Assembly (NCBI GenBank): GCA_037953745.1
Contig: JBAKBP010003076.1
Coordinates: 1-64,000 of the forward strand
Direction: 5' to 3'
Source of the DNA: Lithodes maja
Lineage: Eukaryota > Arthropoda > Malacostraca > Decapoda > Lithodidae
Length of the DNA stretch: 64,000 nt
The notes below the pieces were generated by a model. That model was not told the origin of the DNA, did not search any database, and saw only the letters and a list, made by a program, of their open reading frames with translations. Position numbers and translations under genes: made by a program. Position 1 is the stretch's first letter; every line of letters begins with the position of its first letter. Positions 12,274 to 22,816 of the stretch are shown one piece after another.

Positions 12274-13140
12274 GTGTCTAGCAACAGCTCAGTTAACGGG
12301 TATAATCAGACAGTACAGCCTACGGGTGTTGAGCAGCAGCAGGAATTTAATGATGGCATCAGAGTTATTAATTGTGAGGCTGATGCGAGGAAGTTTGTGG
12401 AGATACCAGTAACAGCGAGTCGGTTGGAGGGGATTGATTGCTATGGTCTGCGTTGTTTGGCCACGGTCCTGGGGCGTGTCGGCTTTGGCAGCATGTCTAA
12501 GAGTGACCTGGTGGCTTGTGTGTTGGGTGGTGGCAGTGGTTTGCAGGGTGGAGCGGGGGCTTGGGAGCCTCCCTTCCACTCTACTCCTATCGCGCCCCCT
12601 AGGTTACCAGACCTTGGCACGCTTCCGCAATCTGATAGTCGCTGGCAGCGTGGTTTGCCCCTGGGTGAGCCACTGGGTGGGTCTCCTATAATTGCTCCTC
12701 CCCCTCAGGGTTTGACTGCTGATATGTTGTTACAACTGGAGTTGGCTAAGATCCAGCGTGAAGTTGAGATGGCTAAGATTCAGGCTGAGATGGCTAAGAT
12801 TCAGGCTGAGGAGAGGGCGGAGATGTCTAAGATTCAGGCTGAGGAGAGGACAGCATGCCGTGAGGCAGAGTTGCAGGTTGAAGCAACTAGGTACTGTGCT
12901 GAGATGGATGTTGAGAAATCTAGGGTGGAGACAACAGGGCGGCATCTCGGTTCTGGGAATCGTGGGTCTGAGTCTTTATCGCACTTGATTAAATTAGTCC
13001 CTGTGTTCGATGAGTCTGGTGTGACTGAGTTTTTTGCACGGTTTGAGAAGAAGTGTCGGGAGCATGAGTGGCCGGAGATTAAGTGGGCAGCCCTTGTATC
13101 ATCAAAGCTTGTTGGGAAAGGTCTAACTATGTGGTGTTGA
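12274..13140 (+). pseudogene. gag: Gmr1-B Gag, N-terminal part
   Basis: The frame opens at GTG (12274) where relatives have ATG (MSNTS, MSYTG), so the start codon looks mutated. An N-terminal domain (INCEADARKFVEIPVTASRLEG) is shared with the other gags. A proline-rich linker and a coiled coil of repeated EMAKIQA/EERAEMSKIQ units follow (about residues 150-215), then the start of the SCAN-like capsid (LVPVFDESGVTEFFARFEKK). At GKGLTMWC the frame ends. Relatives read GKGLKAYDALPLES here, so about 45 bases are missing and the capsid continues in another frame from about 13135. The intact protein would form the intracellular particle. Confidence 0.87.
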
Positions 13141-16100
13141 AGGAGGCTGTTCTCCGGGCCTATGAGTTGCAACCAGAAACCTACAGGTTGAAATTTCGGG
13201 GCGTTGTAAAGAGCAAGGAGAGCTCTTTCCTTGAACATGCCCGGGAACTGACTGACACTATGGGGAACTGGCTCCGGTCTGAGAATGCGACAACAGTTGA
13301 TCAGGATAAGCAGTTATTTTTGTTGGAGCAGTTCTTCCGGTGCACAGGCAGCGACCTGACATTAAACCTGCAGGAAAAATGCCCTAAGACCGTAGAGAAG
13401 GCAGCTAAGCTTGCTGACCTCCGGCTTTCTTTGATTCGTGGGTGCGGGTCTGCTCATCGAAGTGAGACAGGTAACAAGGGGCATAACACTCCACCCCCCA
13501 AAGTCAATGAAGCACAAAATAACACTGTAAAAAGTAAGAGCAATGATACCCATTATAACTACAAACACAAAACCGTCCCGTTTTCAAAGGGGCAGGGCCC
13601 TTCCCCACCACCTCAAGGGGGGAAGTCTAGTGGTGAAGTGAAATATTTTAAATGTCAGAAGGTGGGTCACTTTGCACGTACATGTCCGAGTAATATTCCT
13701 GCTAAGCCTGTGTCTTTGGTTCGCAACATGGGGGTGTCTCTGAGTTCTTCTGCGTCTGCCCGGGGTAGGTCGTCAGTTGCGGGGACACAGCCTGTGAAGA
13801 AGGGTTTGGAGGGCTCGACACCTGTCCAAGATACTTTTTGCAGCCATCGAGGGCGCGGGCTTGTGAGCTGGGGGAGTACTAAACATCAGGTCAAATTGTT
13901 GCGTGACACTGGGGCATCACAGACACTTCTTAAAAATTTCACAGGCAAACCTATAAACGCGGCTCGGGTTGTTGTGGTACAGGGGATCAATGCTACCAGG
14001 TCATACCCGTTGATTAGGTTGGAGGTGGAGGTGGATGGTGTGTGTCATGAACTTGATGTTGGGATCGTAGAGAGCTTGCCAGTTGAGGGCGTCGACCTCC
14101 TTCTGGGCAACGACTTTGCGGTGCTCACTTCGGAGGTTCCACCCTTAGTTGTTGCCGAGAGGGCGGCCGACGTTAAAAGGGAGAATCGGGAGTGGGTCGA
14201 GAGGTGTCAGCTTAAACAGATGGCCTGTGCAGTCACCCGTTCTCGCACGTCAGTTCAGTCACAACCATTGTCTCAGTCTTCAGATCAGCGGAGGAAAGGT
14301 CCGAGGAAAGTAGCTAAAGGTGGATTTCAGGGTGTTGATTCTGCGGCTCTTCTGGGGGACTCAGTATTGGCACCATTATTATTGTCTGGAGTGGACCCTG
14401 AGCCTGTATCACTGGGTGAACAGGCAGGGCCAGTGAAGACTCCACGGCAGAGCCGTTTTGTAGCCAGGCAAGATCGGGTCTCTAAGTCTAGTATCGGTGA
14501 GGGTAACAAGGTACTCCGGGAGCAGCTTGATGCGTTGACACCTGCAGATATCAGTAGACTTCAGATTGATGACCCTGAGCTCCAAAGTTACAGTAATGGC
14601 GCAATGGACCTTGAAGAAGATGGGGATGCTAAGCTGGGGGATTTCTTCCGTTATGAGAGAATTTTGTACAGACGGTATCTAGACCCCAAATCGAAGTGGG
14701 AGGGTGGTGTGAGGGTAGTAGACCAGCTGGTTGTGCCGAGTGGGTGTCGTGAAAACCTACTGCGGTTGGCTCATGATGTGCCAGTGGCAGGGCACCTGGG
14801 GGTCAGTAAGACGGTAGCGGCGTTGGGTAGGTTGTTCTGGTGGCCAGGGATGAGGGCAGATGTTGGTGCATGGGTTGCAGGGTGTGTAACGTGCCAGACT
14901 GTAGGAAAGCCCAACCAGGTGATACCCAAGGCTCCGTTGTACCCCATTCCTGTCATTGGGCCGCCTTTTAGTAAGATAGTTGTGGACATGGTTGGCCCTC
15001 TACCACCTACTAGTGCTGGGAATAAATTCTTATTGACTATAATGGATGTTGCTACGAGATACCCGGATGCATACCCCATGTGTAATGGCTCCGCTAAGAC
15101 TGTGGTCAAGAACTTGCTGCTTTACTGTTCAAGATACGGGTACCCGCGAGAAGTGCAGTCAGACCAGGGGTCAAATTTCACTTCGAACCTATTCCAACAA
15201 ACTCTCCAGCAGCATGGCATATGCTCTGTCGTTTCATCTGCCTATCACCCCGAGAGTCAGGGGGCACTTGAGAGGTGGCACTCGACCCTCAAGAGTACGC
15301 TTAAATGTTACTGCTTGGAGAATGGCAAGGAGTGGGATCTGGGGTTGCCTTATGTGTTGTTCGTGGAGAGAGAGGTACCTGGTGAGAGTTTGGGTTTCAG
15401 CCCCAACCAGCTTGTTTTTGGCCATAACGTCAGGGGTCCACTGTCCATGGTGAAAGAGATATGGGAAGGTCTGCAGAAACCATGCTCAGTGTTGAAGTAC
15501 GTTCTCGAGAGTCGTGAAAGGATGGTAAATTGTATGGAGTCGGCAGGGAGGAATTTGGTAGACTCTCAGGCGAAAATGAAGGACCGTTACGATGTGAAGA
15601 CGAAGCTCCGGGAGTTTGGGGTGGGGCAGGAGGTTATGTTGTTGCTGCCTCTGCCAGGTCATCCACTGTCAGCAAAGTATACGGGTCCTTATTTTGTCAC
15701 TAAGAAGCTGTCGGACCTAGATTATCTTGTTGCAACCCCTGACCGGCGTAAGAAACATCAATTATGCCATGTGAACTTGATGAAGGAGTTTGTGAGGCGC
15801 CCCTCAGAGCCTCTCACTGTCCCCGTGTTGGTCTGCAGCGGCCAAGGTGGAGAAGGAGGGGGGGATAGTCATGCTCTTGGGGAAGATAGCTGGGATTGCC
15901 ATGTTTCTGCGGAACAGTGGGCGGGGAATTGTGTTCAGGTGGCAGAACAGGCTATCGAGCACCTGCCTGAGCAACAGCGTGCAGCCGTGCGCCACCTGTT
16001 CCAGTCATACCCCGCTGTTTTCGCAGAGCACCCAGGCCTCACAACTCAGACGGTGCATGATGTTTATGTGGGAGACAACCCGCCCTTCAAGTCAGTGCCT

Positions 16101-16556
16101 TATCGTGTGCCTCCTATCACATTGCCAGCCCTCCGGGAGGAGCTGAGGTATATGATAGAAAGAGGGCTGATTAAGGAAGGGCCCGTGCGTTGGACCTCCC
16201 CGGTAACTCTGCAGCCTAAGCCAGACGGGAAGGTGCGTTTCTGTATAGACTTTCGCAGACTTAATGGCTTGACCGCCACCAATCCTTACCCCCTTCCGCG
16301 CATCGATGACAGTGTTGACAAAATCGGGAATGCCACATACCTCACCAAGGTCGACCTGGTGAAGGGTTATTGGCAGGTGCCCCTGTCTGCGCGAGCGAAG
16401 GAGGTATGCGGCTTTTGTGTGAACGGCAAGACATATATGTGCAATGTCATGCCTTATGGGTTGAAAAACGCACCTGCTACCTTCCAAAGTCTGATGAATT
16501 ATATTGTTAGTGACATTCCCAATTGTACTTTATATCTCGATGATGTCATTGTCTAG
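13135..16556 (+). pseudogene. pol: Gmr1-B Gag C-term, protease, integrase, RT (first part)
   Basis: A single long frame (open from 13083) reads, in order: capsid end (LKEAVLRAYELQPETYR); knuckle YFKCQKVGHFARTC with the first Cys as Tyr; aspartic protease LLRDTGASQTLL; linker; integrase; RT. Integrase has the HHCC finger (AHDVPVAGHLGV ... CVTCQ) and the D,D,E triad (VVDMVGPL; VQSDQGSNF; ESQGALERWH). A C-terminal segment (VGQEVMLLLPLPGHPLSAKY; CHVNLMKEFV) follows. RT then runs FKSVPYRVPPI, WTSPVTLQPKPDGKVRFC, LTKVDLVKGYWQVPL, YGLKNAPATFQ, LYLDDVIV, and stops at TAG (16554-16556) where Gmr1-D has Tyr. Integrase ahead of RT is the Ty1/copia order on a gypsy-type protein, as in Gmr1. Confidence 0.92.
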
Positions 16557-17351
16557 GATACTGATTTTGGTAGTCACTGCGAGCATCTTAATATCTTGTT
16601 TCGGAAGCTGTGTGAAGCTGGGTTGGTCGTGAACCTGGGGAAATGCAACTTTGTGCAGGCAACTGTGCAGTATCTTGGCTTTGTTGTAGGTTTGGGACGG
16701 GTGTCCCCCCCCCCCCCCCCCCCCAGAGCAAGATACTGGCAATCGATCGGTTTCCCGGGCCAACCACCAAGCGTCAGATCATGTGCTTTCTAGGCATGAT
16801 AGGCTGCTACAGACGCTTTATACAAGGGTATTCGACTGTTCTTGCTCCCCTGACTGACCTATTGGCAAACACGGTGAAGTTTCGGTGGTCGCCTGAGTGT
16901 GAAAAGGCGTTTGGGTTTGTGAAGCACTTACTATGCACCCATCCTATTCTCAGGGTGCCGGACTTTACAAGGGGTTTTCAGCTGGCGACAGATGCCAGTG
17001 GTGTTGGGGCCGGTGCAGTCCTCTTGCAAACGGACGACGAGGGTCTGGAGCACCCAGTCAGCTTTTACTCTAAAAAGTTCAACTCCGCTCAGAGGAACTC
17101 AGAGGAAAGAGTTGTTGGCGATTGTGCTTGCTTTGAAGCACTTTGAGGTGTATGTTCCAGCCTTCGGCCCGGTCGTGGTCATTTACACAGATCACCACCC
17201 TCTAAAGTTCCTCAACCAGTTCCACAACCGGAACATGCGGCTGACACGGTGGTCACTTATGCTCCAACAATACAATCTTGATATCAGGCATATTGCCGGT
17301 TGTGATAACGTTATAGCTGACTGTCTTTCGAGGGTGGAGGACAAGGGGTAG
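16557..17351 (+). pseudogene. pol: Gmr1-B RT connection and RNase H
   Basis: This continues RT past the stop (CEAGLVVNLGKCNFVQ, YLGFVVGLGRV). An 18-base C run (16707-16724) then replaces the CPPQ codons of Gmr1-D and shifts frame. The next frame carries FPGPTTKRQIMCFLGMIGCYRRFI and RNase H with LATDASGVGAGAVLLQ. A further shift near 17100 leads to LLAIVLALKHFEVY, TDHHPLKFLNQFHNRNMRL and DNVIADCLSRVEDKG at the end. All expected blocks are there but in three frames. Confidence 0.87.
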
Positions 17352-17720
17352 ATGGCCACAGGTTGTGTGGGTTGCGTGGAGGAAAATAAGCTACATATAT
17401 TTAAAGCCGAACAAAAACAACAATAAAATTTGAAATAAAAAAAATAAAAAAAATCTTTCTGTTATAGTAAATTTAAGTATGTTTTGTTACAGCTGAAGCA
17501 TTAGCTATTAGTGGGCTGAGTTTCGTAGAACTCGCTTTCGGAGCGTAACAATTTTAAGTTTTGCTATTGTGTTGAGGGGGTAAATATGTAAGTTTGTTTC
17601 ATTTTATAAGTATGTTTTTTTTGTGAAACCTATATGCTGTATTATTGTGCTGGGTGGGGAGGTTAGGTGACGTGTGCCGATTTCAGATATCAGAACTTGC
17701 CTAATGTTAAGTGTCTAATA
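17352..17720 (+). other. Gmr1-B 3' non-coding region
   Basis: No frame or motif is seen between the RNase H stop and the polypurine tract. The sequence is A/T-rich with A runs near 17425-17450. Confidence 0.6.
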
Positions 17721-17737
17721 TCTTGGGGGGAGGGGGG
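17721..17737 (+). promoter_or_regulatory. Gmr1-B polypurine tract
   Basis: TCTTGGGGGGAGGGGGG lies directly before the 3' LTR (TGTGACG at 17738), matching the tracts of the other three elements. Confidence 0.85.
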
Positions 17738-19546
17738 TGTGACGCACGTCAGCTCCCCAGCGACCACGAAGGGGCAGCGGTTGGCTCCCTATCCTCTTCT
17801 CCCCTCTCCCCAGGCAGTGAAATGGGCTACAGTTATCAGAGAATGTTGTTCTTTCTTTCATAGTGTTCGTGTTGTTACAGACAGTCCCGTGGTGGCCTTT
17901 ACTTTCGTCTGTGACAACGGGAAGTATTTTATATCATTAGTAGAATATAAGATGCATTGTGGTGGGAGAGAGAGAATAGCGAGAGCGCGGTGGTAATATG
18001 TGCGTGCGTAGGTATGTGTTGCCTCCCTCACTCGAGGTGTTTTCCCGCGCCCTTGATTGGTTGGTGGCTCCTGGCGCCTTCTGCAGCCCTGCTGACTGGT
18101 GACGTAGTCGTCTGTGATTGGCGGCCGCGGTCCTGGGACGGTGGTGCGGGCTCCTGTCCTTGTGTCTCCCTCAGAGCTCCTCGTAGTGCTGTAACGCTAA
18201 CATCTCCTTGCAATCTATCAGCCCACCTCACCCCCCTATTGCGAACTTTCTCTACCACTGCTTACCTTCTTCTCTCTGTATATCCTACTATTAATTAACT
18301 GCCCTTCCCCTTGACGTTGATTTCATATATCCATCACTGTATTATACAGCGAGCTCTCAGAGATATTGTATGTACTTAGTTAGGCATTTTGGATCCGAGG
18401 GTTATCCATTTTGGCTTGGGGAGGTTTGACATACTCATTGTGTTGCCCCAACCTTATTTTCTTGTGTGTCTGCCAGGTTAGTCGATGCTAGACTGGGGAG
18501 AGGCTATCAGGTTGCAGTTTCCTATGAGCATAGACTTCGTTGAGCCTATGCAACAGTACCAGATACCTGCGGAGGCCTAGGTCATTTTCTTGTCTGTGTA
18601 CCTTAGAGCCTAGCACTGTGTTGGCGTGAGGGCGTTGGCCTAGTCCACCCAGCACTGTGCTAGCTCGTTAGCTTTTGACTTAGGAGGGTCGCCAGGAGAG
18701 AACCAGGCACACGAGACCTGGATCTCTCAAGAGAGCACCCCGTCATTTAATGTAACTAGGCGCACAGACTTGAGAACGACACTCGGCTACCGAGCAGGTG
18801 GCTCGTCTCAGGTAGATTAGCCTACGACTCCCCTGCTAGACTTCGTCCACCTGGCAGACCCCCGATTAGGGTTTATAATCTCATTGTGTATATGTGTGCA
18901 GCATTATTGCTCCTTATGTTTATAGTAAGTCGTGATTGTTGCTGAGAGACCCAACCAGAGCAGGCTAGTGTCTGGTGGGAGAAAGCACATCTTTTTGTGG
19001 TTAGAGTTTAGACTGCCAACTGTTTTATAATTACACCTGTGCCAGATAACACCGTATGTCCCTACACTATATATGTTCCCACAGTAATAATACACAGTTC
19101 AGAATCCGATACGTACTTCTTAGTTGCATCTAACTTTTGCAGAAGATTCCGGCATGATGCTTTAGGACTTTCTTTGTTTCACTTTCTTTCAGATAGGAGT
19201 GACAGTTTACTGATTATTTAACGTAACGTTAATTATCCTTCTTCTAGTTTGCTATTAAATCGTTGCTGCGATTTAATTACGCTATCTATCTTTTTCCTTG
19301 TATACCTTAATAAAGTAATCGTATGTTGTATGAGTATAGGCTGGTTCAGTGATCATCAGCCAAAAGTGTGCACCTTTTACCGAGTCATAGGATACCTCGT
19401 TGTTGAGGCACGACTCAGGGCGGTATAGGTGTTTTGTTCTCCAGTGGTTAAGGCAGGGGTTGGAACTAGTGTTACCGTTGTTGCATTTGGCCTTATCTAG
19501 TCCAATGATGAAGAGCCCTGTGTCTTGCAGAACCTGGATCGTAACA
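17738..19546 (+). repeat. Gmr1-B 3' LTR
   Basis: This complete 1809-bp LTR reads TGTGACGCACGTC...GGATCGTAACA. AATAAA lies at 19309-19314. A hairpin, GAGAGA-A-CCAGG / CCTGG-A-TCTCTC, lies at 18696-18728, followed by a segment shared by all four LTR families (CTCTCAAGAGAGC, then GCGCACAGACTTG). Confidence 0.92.
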
Positions 19547-21052
19547 ATAGATACTTTAATATTGGAATGTAACTCCTTTAAGTCTGACATATGAATAATG
19601 CTGATTATCCTTACGATAGCCCAAAGATTCCTGCCATAACTGCTCTGGGTTTGGTAATTTCCCTGAGAACAGATAATGAGAGTCACTGATTAGAAAGCTA
19701 AGCACTCTCCGGACGGTTAGTAAGCGGTCATTAAGGGGAGATTTCCACTTGAGGGATTTTTTTTCTTGACCCCATTCTCCCTCATCTTTATCCCCATTGC
19801 TTTTGAAATTTTAACACATTCGCCCCATTAGACTTGCGATTTTAAGAACGTTCGCCCCATATCTGTCAATTTTAAGACTGTTCGTGCCATTTAAGTATCA
19901 ATTGTTTCCTGGCAAGCGATAGCGATCATGTAATCTAGGAGGACAAGTGTACACATTATCCTGAAAGGGGTTCAAGGAAGTGTGATTTTAAGCTTGATGG
20001 ATGTCTACACTAGTTAACACACTAAAAACCTCCCCATGACGCTTTATGTTATTACAGTTAATTGCTGCCAGTAACGACTAGCGTCACAGGTGTGGTTGTT
20101 AACCCCTTCAGCCCCTTGACGCCTATATACCTTTGATTCTGGCTAAAATTATATGATTTTATGCAGGTTAACAAGGACCTAGGTTTTAAGAGGTTTATTG
20201 AAATCCTATATACCCATTTGTTCGTAGAGCTAGTTTATAAACCAAAGATAATCGTCTAGTGGTAACTAGAATATGATGCAAATTACATAATGGTGGTGAA
20301 TGAGACCCCGGGAAAAACGAACTACCTCATAGGAGGTTTGGTGGGCAAAGGCGAAGGTCCTCATAAGCGCCAAGGACTAAAAAGATCCTTTCAAAACACC
20401 CCACTGGCACTCAAAACAAAGCAATATGTGATTAGGTGAGATAATTCCCCTCCATTACTTGCTACCACTCCTACATATGTGTCCCCCCCCCCTCTTCAAA
20501 TATCAGCTATTTTTTCTCTTATTCCTTGTGTTATCGGGTAATTTTTGGCGCAAATTTCCCTCACACGGTCTTTTTAACACAAGCGAGGCAGCTAGAGATC
20601 CTTGCAAAAAAATTACTTCTACTCAGAGCCGTCAGTGTCGCTCGAGAGCTCAGGAAGGGAGTGTATACGCCGCCCCAGGTCTCGCCTCATGATACGACCG
20701 GGCTGCAAACCACCCAAATGCTATTCCTACTTATTTTATTGTTCTTATATGTTAATATCTTCATATTAAATGTAAAATAGGCGCATATAGATAAGTTTAA
20801 TGATATGTATGGTAAATATGAAGATTTTTGTGAGGAATGAATCAAAATACCTTTGCATGGTACTGTACTGCTAACCTAAGCTGTAATTGGCAAGGTGATG
20901 GGGTGAATGGTGGCAGCAGTGTAATCCTGCCATTGCTATTGTCAGCGATAGTTTTCTGGTGACCTTCTGTCGATAATTCTAACCTTACCTGATGTGGCGG
21001 CTCCATCATGTGGACCGTTTATTTCCGTCCTTTTCTATCTTTGTTTATGGTT
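19547..21052. other. No gene recognised
   Basis: This is the flank between Gmr1-B and NL-E. It holds a short degenerate repeat (TTCGCCCCAT at about 19822 and 19852, a variant near 19880), and a TTAACCCC start at about 20099 resembling a MITE end. There is also a C run near 20485. The last part may be the NL-E 5' untranslated region. Confidence 0.5.
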
Positions 21053-21139
21053 ATGCATTACATTTTAGTTAGTTTGATTTTAATTATGGCCGGTGATATA
21101 CATCCTAATCCCGGCCCTTTAAATAAAATAATGTTGTAG
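21053..21139 (+). pseudogene. NL-E N-terminal leader with 2A-like motif
   Basis: From ATG at 21053 the frame reads a short hydrophobic stretch (HYILVSLILIMA) and then GDIHPNPGP (21092-21118). The 2A consensus is D(V/I)ExNPGP. Here the Glu is His, but NPGP and the hydrophobic lead-in are kept. The frame stops at 21139, and the endonuclease follows at once in another frame, which looks like one frameshift. 2A peptides cause ribosome skipping; in APE-type non-LTR elements they lie just before the endonuclease, as here. Confidence 0.65.
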
Positions 21140-21143
21140 AGTA

Positions 21144-22018
21144 TTGTACTCAAATATTCGGGGCCTGAAAGGTAATCTTTATGATCTTTCTGTTGCATCA
21201 AACAATTTTGACATCATTTGTTGTTTAGAAACACTTGTTTCAGAAATGAGACATATTTCAGAATTTCTTATTCCCAATTTTAAGAAACCTATTTTACTTA
21301 GACGCAATGCTTTTCCTAGGACCCAAGGAATGTGTCTATATATTCGTTCAGGTTTTAATGCCTCTCGTTTGTCCACTCATGAATGTATATGTCTTGAGGT
21401 TATTTTATTAAAACTCTCTAGCAGATTTTTATTTATTTGTTATTTTTTAACTATACCGGGATCCTAATCATGACAACAACATATATGAATGCTTATTGAC
21501 TGGTATGGCTAATATCCAATCGTCTGATAGTAAAGCTGCAATAATCTTTATGGGTGATCTTAATGCACACCATTCGGAGGGGCTTGACTCAGTTTCCCCT
21601 AATGATGAACATGGACGTGCTGCTCTGGATTTTGCAAATCTGTCAGGATGTGAACACATTGTTTTAGGTCCGACCCATGTCTCAGGTAATCGTTTAGACC
21701 TTGTCCTTACAGATGTGCCTGGAGTTGTAGATGTCGACGTAGTGTCTCCTTTAGGCACCTCTGATCACTCTGCTCTGTCCATTAAACTCCAAACAGGCTT
21801 TGTTCTCCCAAATATTTCCTTCTCCTGCAAGGTATTCCTTAAATTCCAGATAAATTGGCCAGGGATTACTCTAGATGTTGGTACTACTAGTTGGCATAAT
21901 ATTTACCATGCCCCTTGCCCTGTTAAGGCTCTTAACAATGTCCTCCCCGATATAAGTAATAGGAGAGTCCCAAGTAAGATTATAAAGACCAGGCTGAGGG
22001 ATAAAGCCTGGTTCAATT
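21144..22018 (+). pseudogene. NL-E APE-type endonuclease
   Basis: This reads YSNIRGLKGNLYDLS, the acidic CLETLVSE, a frame change near 21465, then IIFMGDLNAHHSEGL, LDLVLTD and PLGTSDHSALSIKL. These are the conserved APE motifs in order, with the catalytic SDH His present. The frame runs on to RVPSKIIKTRLRDKAWFN before it meets the tandem-repeat insertion at 22013-22018. The intact enzyme would nick target DNA to prime reverse transcription. Confidence 0.83.
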
Positions 22019-22812
22019 ATTATGTTCCTTCCAACAACCAACAATACTCCTAATATCGATTAATGAAATTTACAAACACATGTGGCAGTCCGTGGACTCG
22101 AACCCAGGATGCTCACACCGAAAATCAACACCTTATACATCGCACCACGAAGACAGTTAAAGGTTGGTGGACACTGCCTACGATTAATTATGCAACTTCG
22201 AATCCTGCATATCAATCTAAGCATGTACACACATCCCAACTGCAACTCACGTAGGCTATGCATATGTGAATGGAAAGAGCAATTAATGGGGCCTTAACCA
22301 CTTAGGGAAGTCATCTCGATAAATTACTCCTGAACCAATATCAATTATTATGTTCCTTCCAACAACCAACAATACTCCTAAAATCGATTAATGAAATTTA
22401 CAAACACATGTGGCAGTCCGTGGACTCGAACCCAGGATGCTCACACCGAAAATCAACACCTTATACATCGCACCACGAAGACAGTTAAAGGTTGGTGGAC
22501 ACTGCCTACGATTTATTATGTAACTTCGAATCCTGCATATCAATCTAAGCATGTACACACATCCCAACTGCAACTCACGTAGGCTATGCATATGTGAATG
22601 GAAAGAGCAATTAATGGGGCCTTAACCACTTAGGGAAGTCCTCTCGATAAATTACTCCTGAACCAATATCAATTATTATGTTCCTTCCAACAACCAACAA
22701 TACTCCTAAAATCGATTAATGAAATTTACAAACACATGTGGCAGTCCGTGGACTCGAACCCAGGATGCTCACACCGAAAATCAACACCTTATACATCGCA
22801 CCACGAAGACAG
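22013..22812. repeat. Tandem repeat, 328-bp unit, about 2.4 copies
   Basis: TATGTTCCTTCC recurs at about 22021, 22349 and 22677, an exact 328-bp period, with almost identical units. The third is cut by MITE M1. Each unit carries a tRNA-like stretch on the minus strand (22081-22155, 22409-22483, 22737-22811). The array sits in NL-E between AWFN and EDCWQARHSG, splitting the protein. Confidence 0.9.
22081..22155 (-). other. tRNA-like segment in the 328-bp repeat (unit 1)
   Basis: On the minus strand a box-B match, GGGTTCGAGTCC, lies about 40 bases after an A-box-like TGGTGCGATGTATAAGG. Pairing of the T stem and anticodon arm is poor, so this is tRNA-derived (SINE head or decayed tRNA), not functional. 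Nearly identical copies lie at 22409-22483 and 22737-22811. Confidence 0.6.
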
Positions 22813-22816
22813 TCAA

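Larger units (their letters stand above)
11578..19546 (+). mobile_element. Gmr1-B, Gmr1-like LTR retrotransposon with full pol order
   Basis: This plus-strand element has the rest of its 5' LTR (11578-12054), primer-binding site, gag, protease, integrase, RT, RNase H, polypurine tract and 3' LTR (17738-19546). It is the oldest layer of the first 19.5 kb, since Jk-1 lies in its LTR and Gmr1-A lies in Jk-1. Integrase precedes RT. Several lesions kill it: start codon ATG to GTG, a small gag deletion with frameshift, a stop just after YLDD, and a poly-C expansion. Confidence 0.93.

Noticed and set aside
12289..12945. Minus-strand open frames over the Gmr1-B gag
   Set aside because: They are shadows of the coding strand: the gag frame carries family-conserved residues and they do not.
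20099..20130. Left end of another TTAA MITE (TTAACCCCTTCAGCCCC)
   Set aside because: It looks like such an end, but I found no matching right end followed by TTAA within 1 kb.
22081..22155. Functional tRNA gene
   Set aside because: Box B is good, but T-stem and anticodon-stem pairing fail, and it is part of a 328-bp repeat unit.
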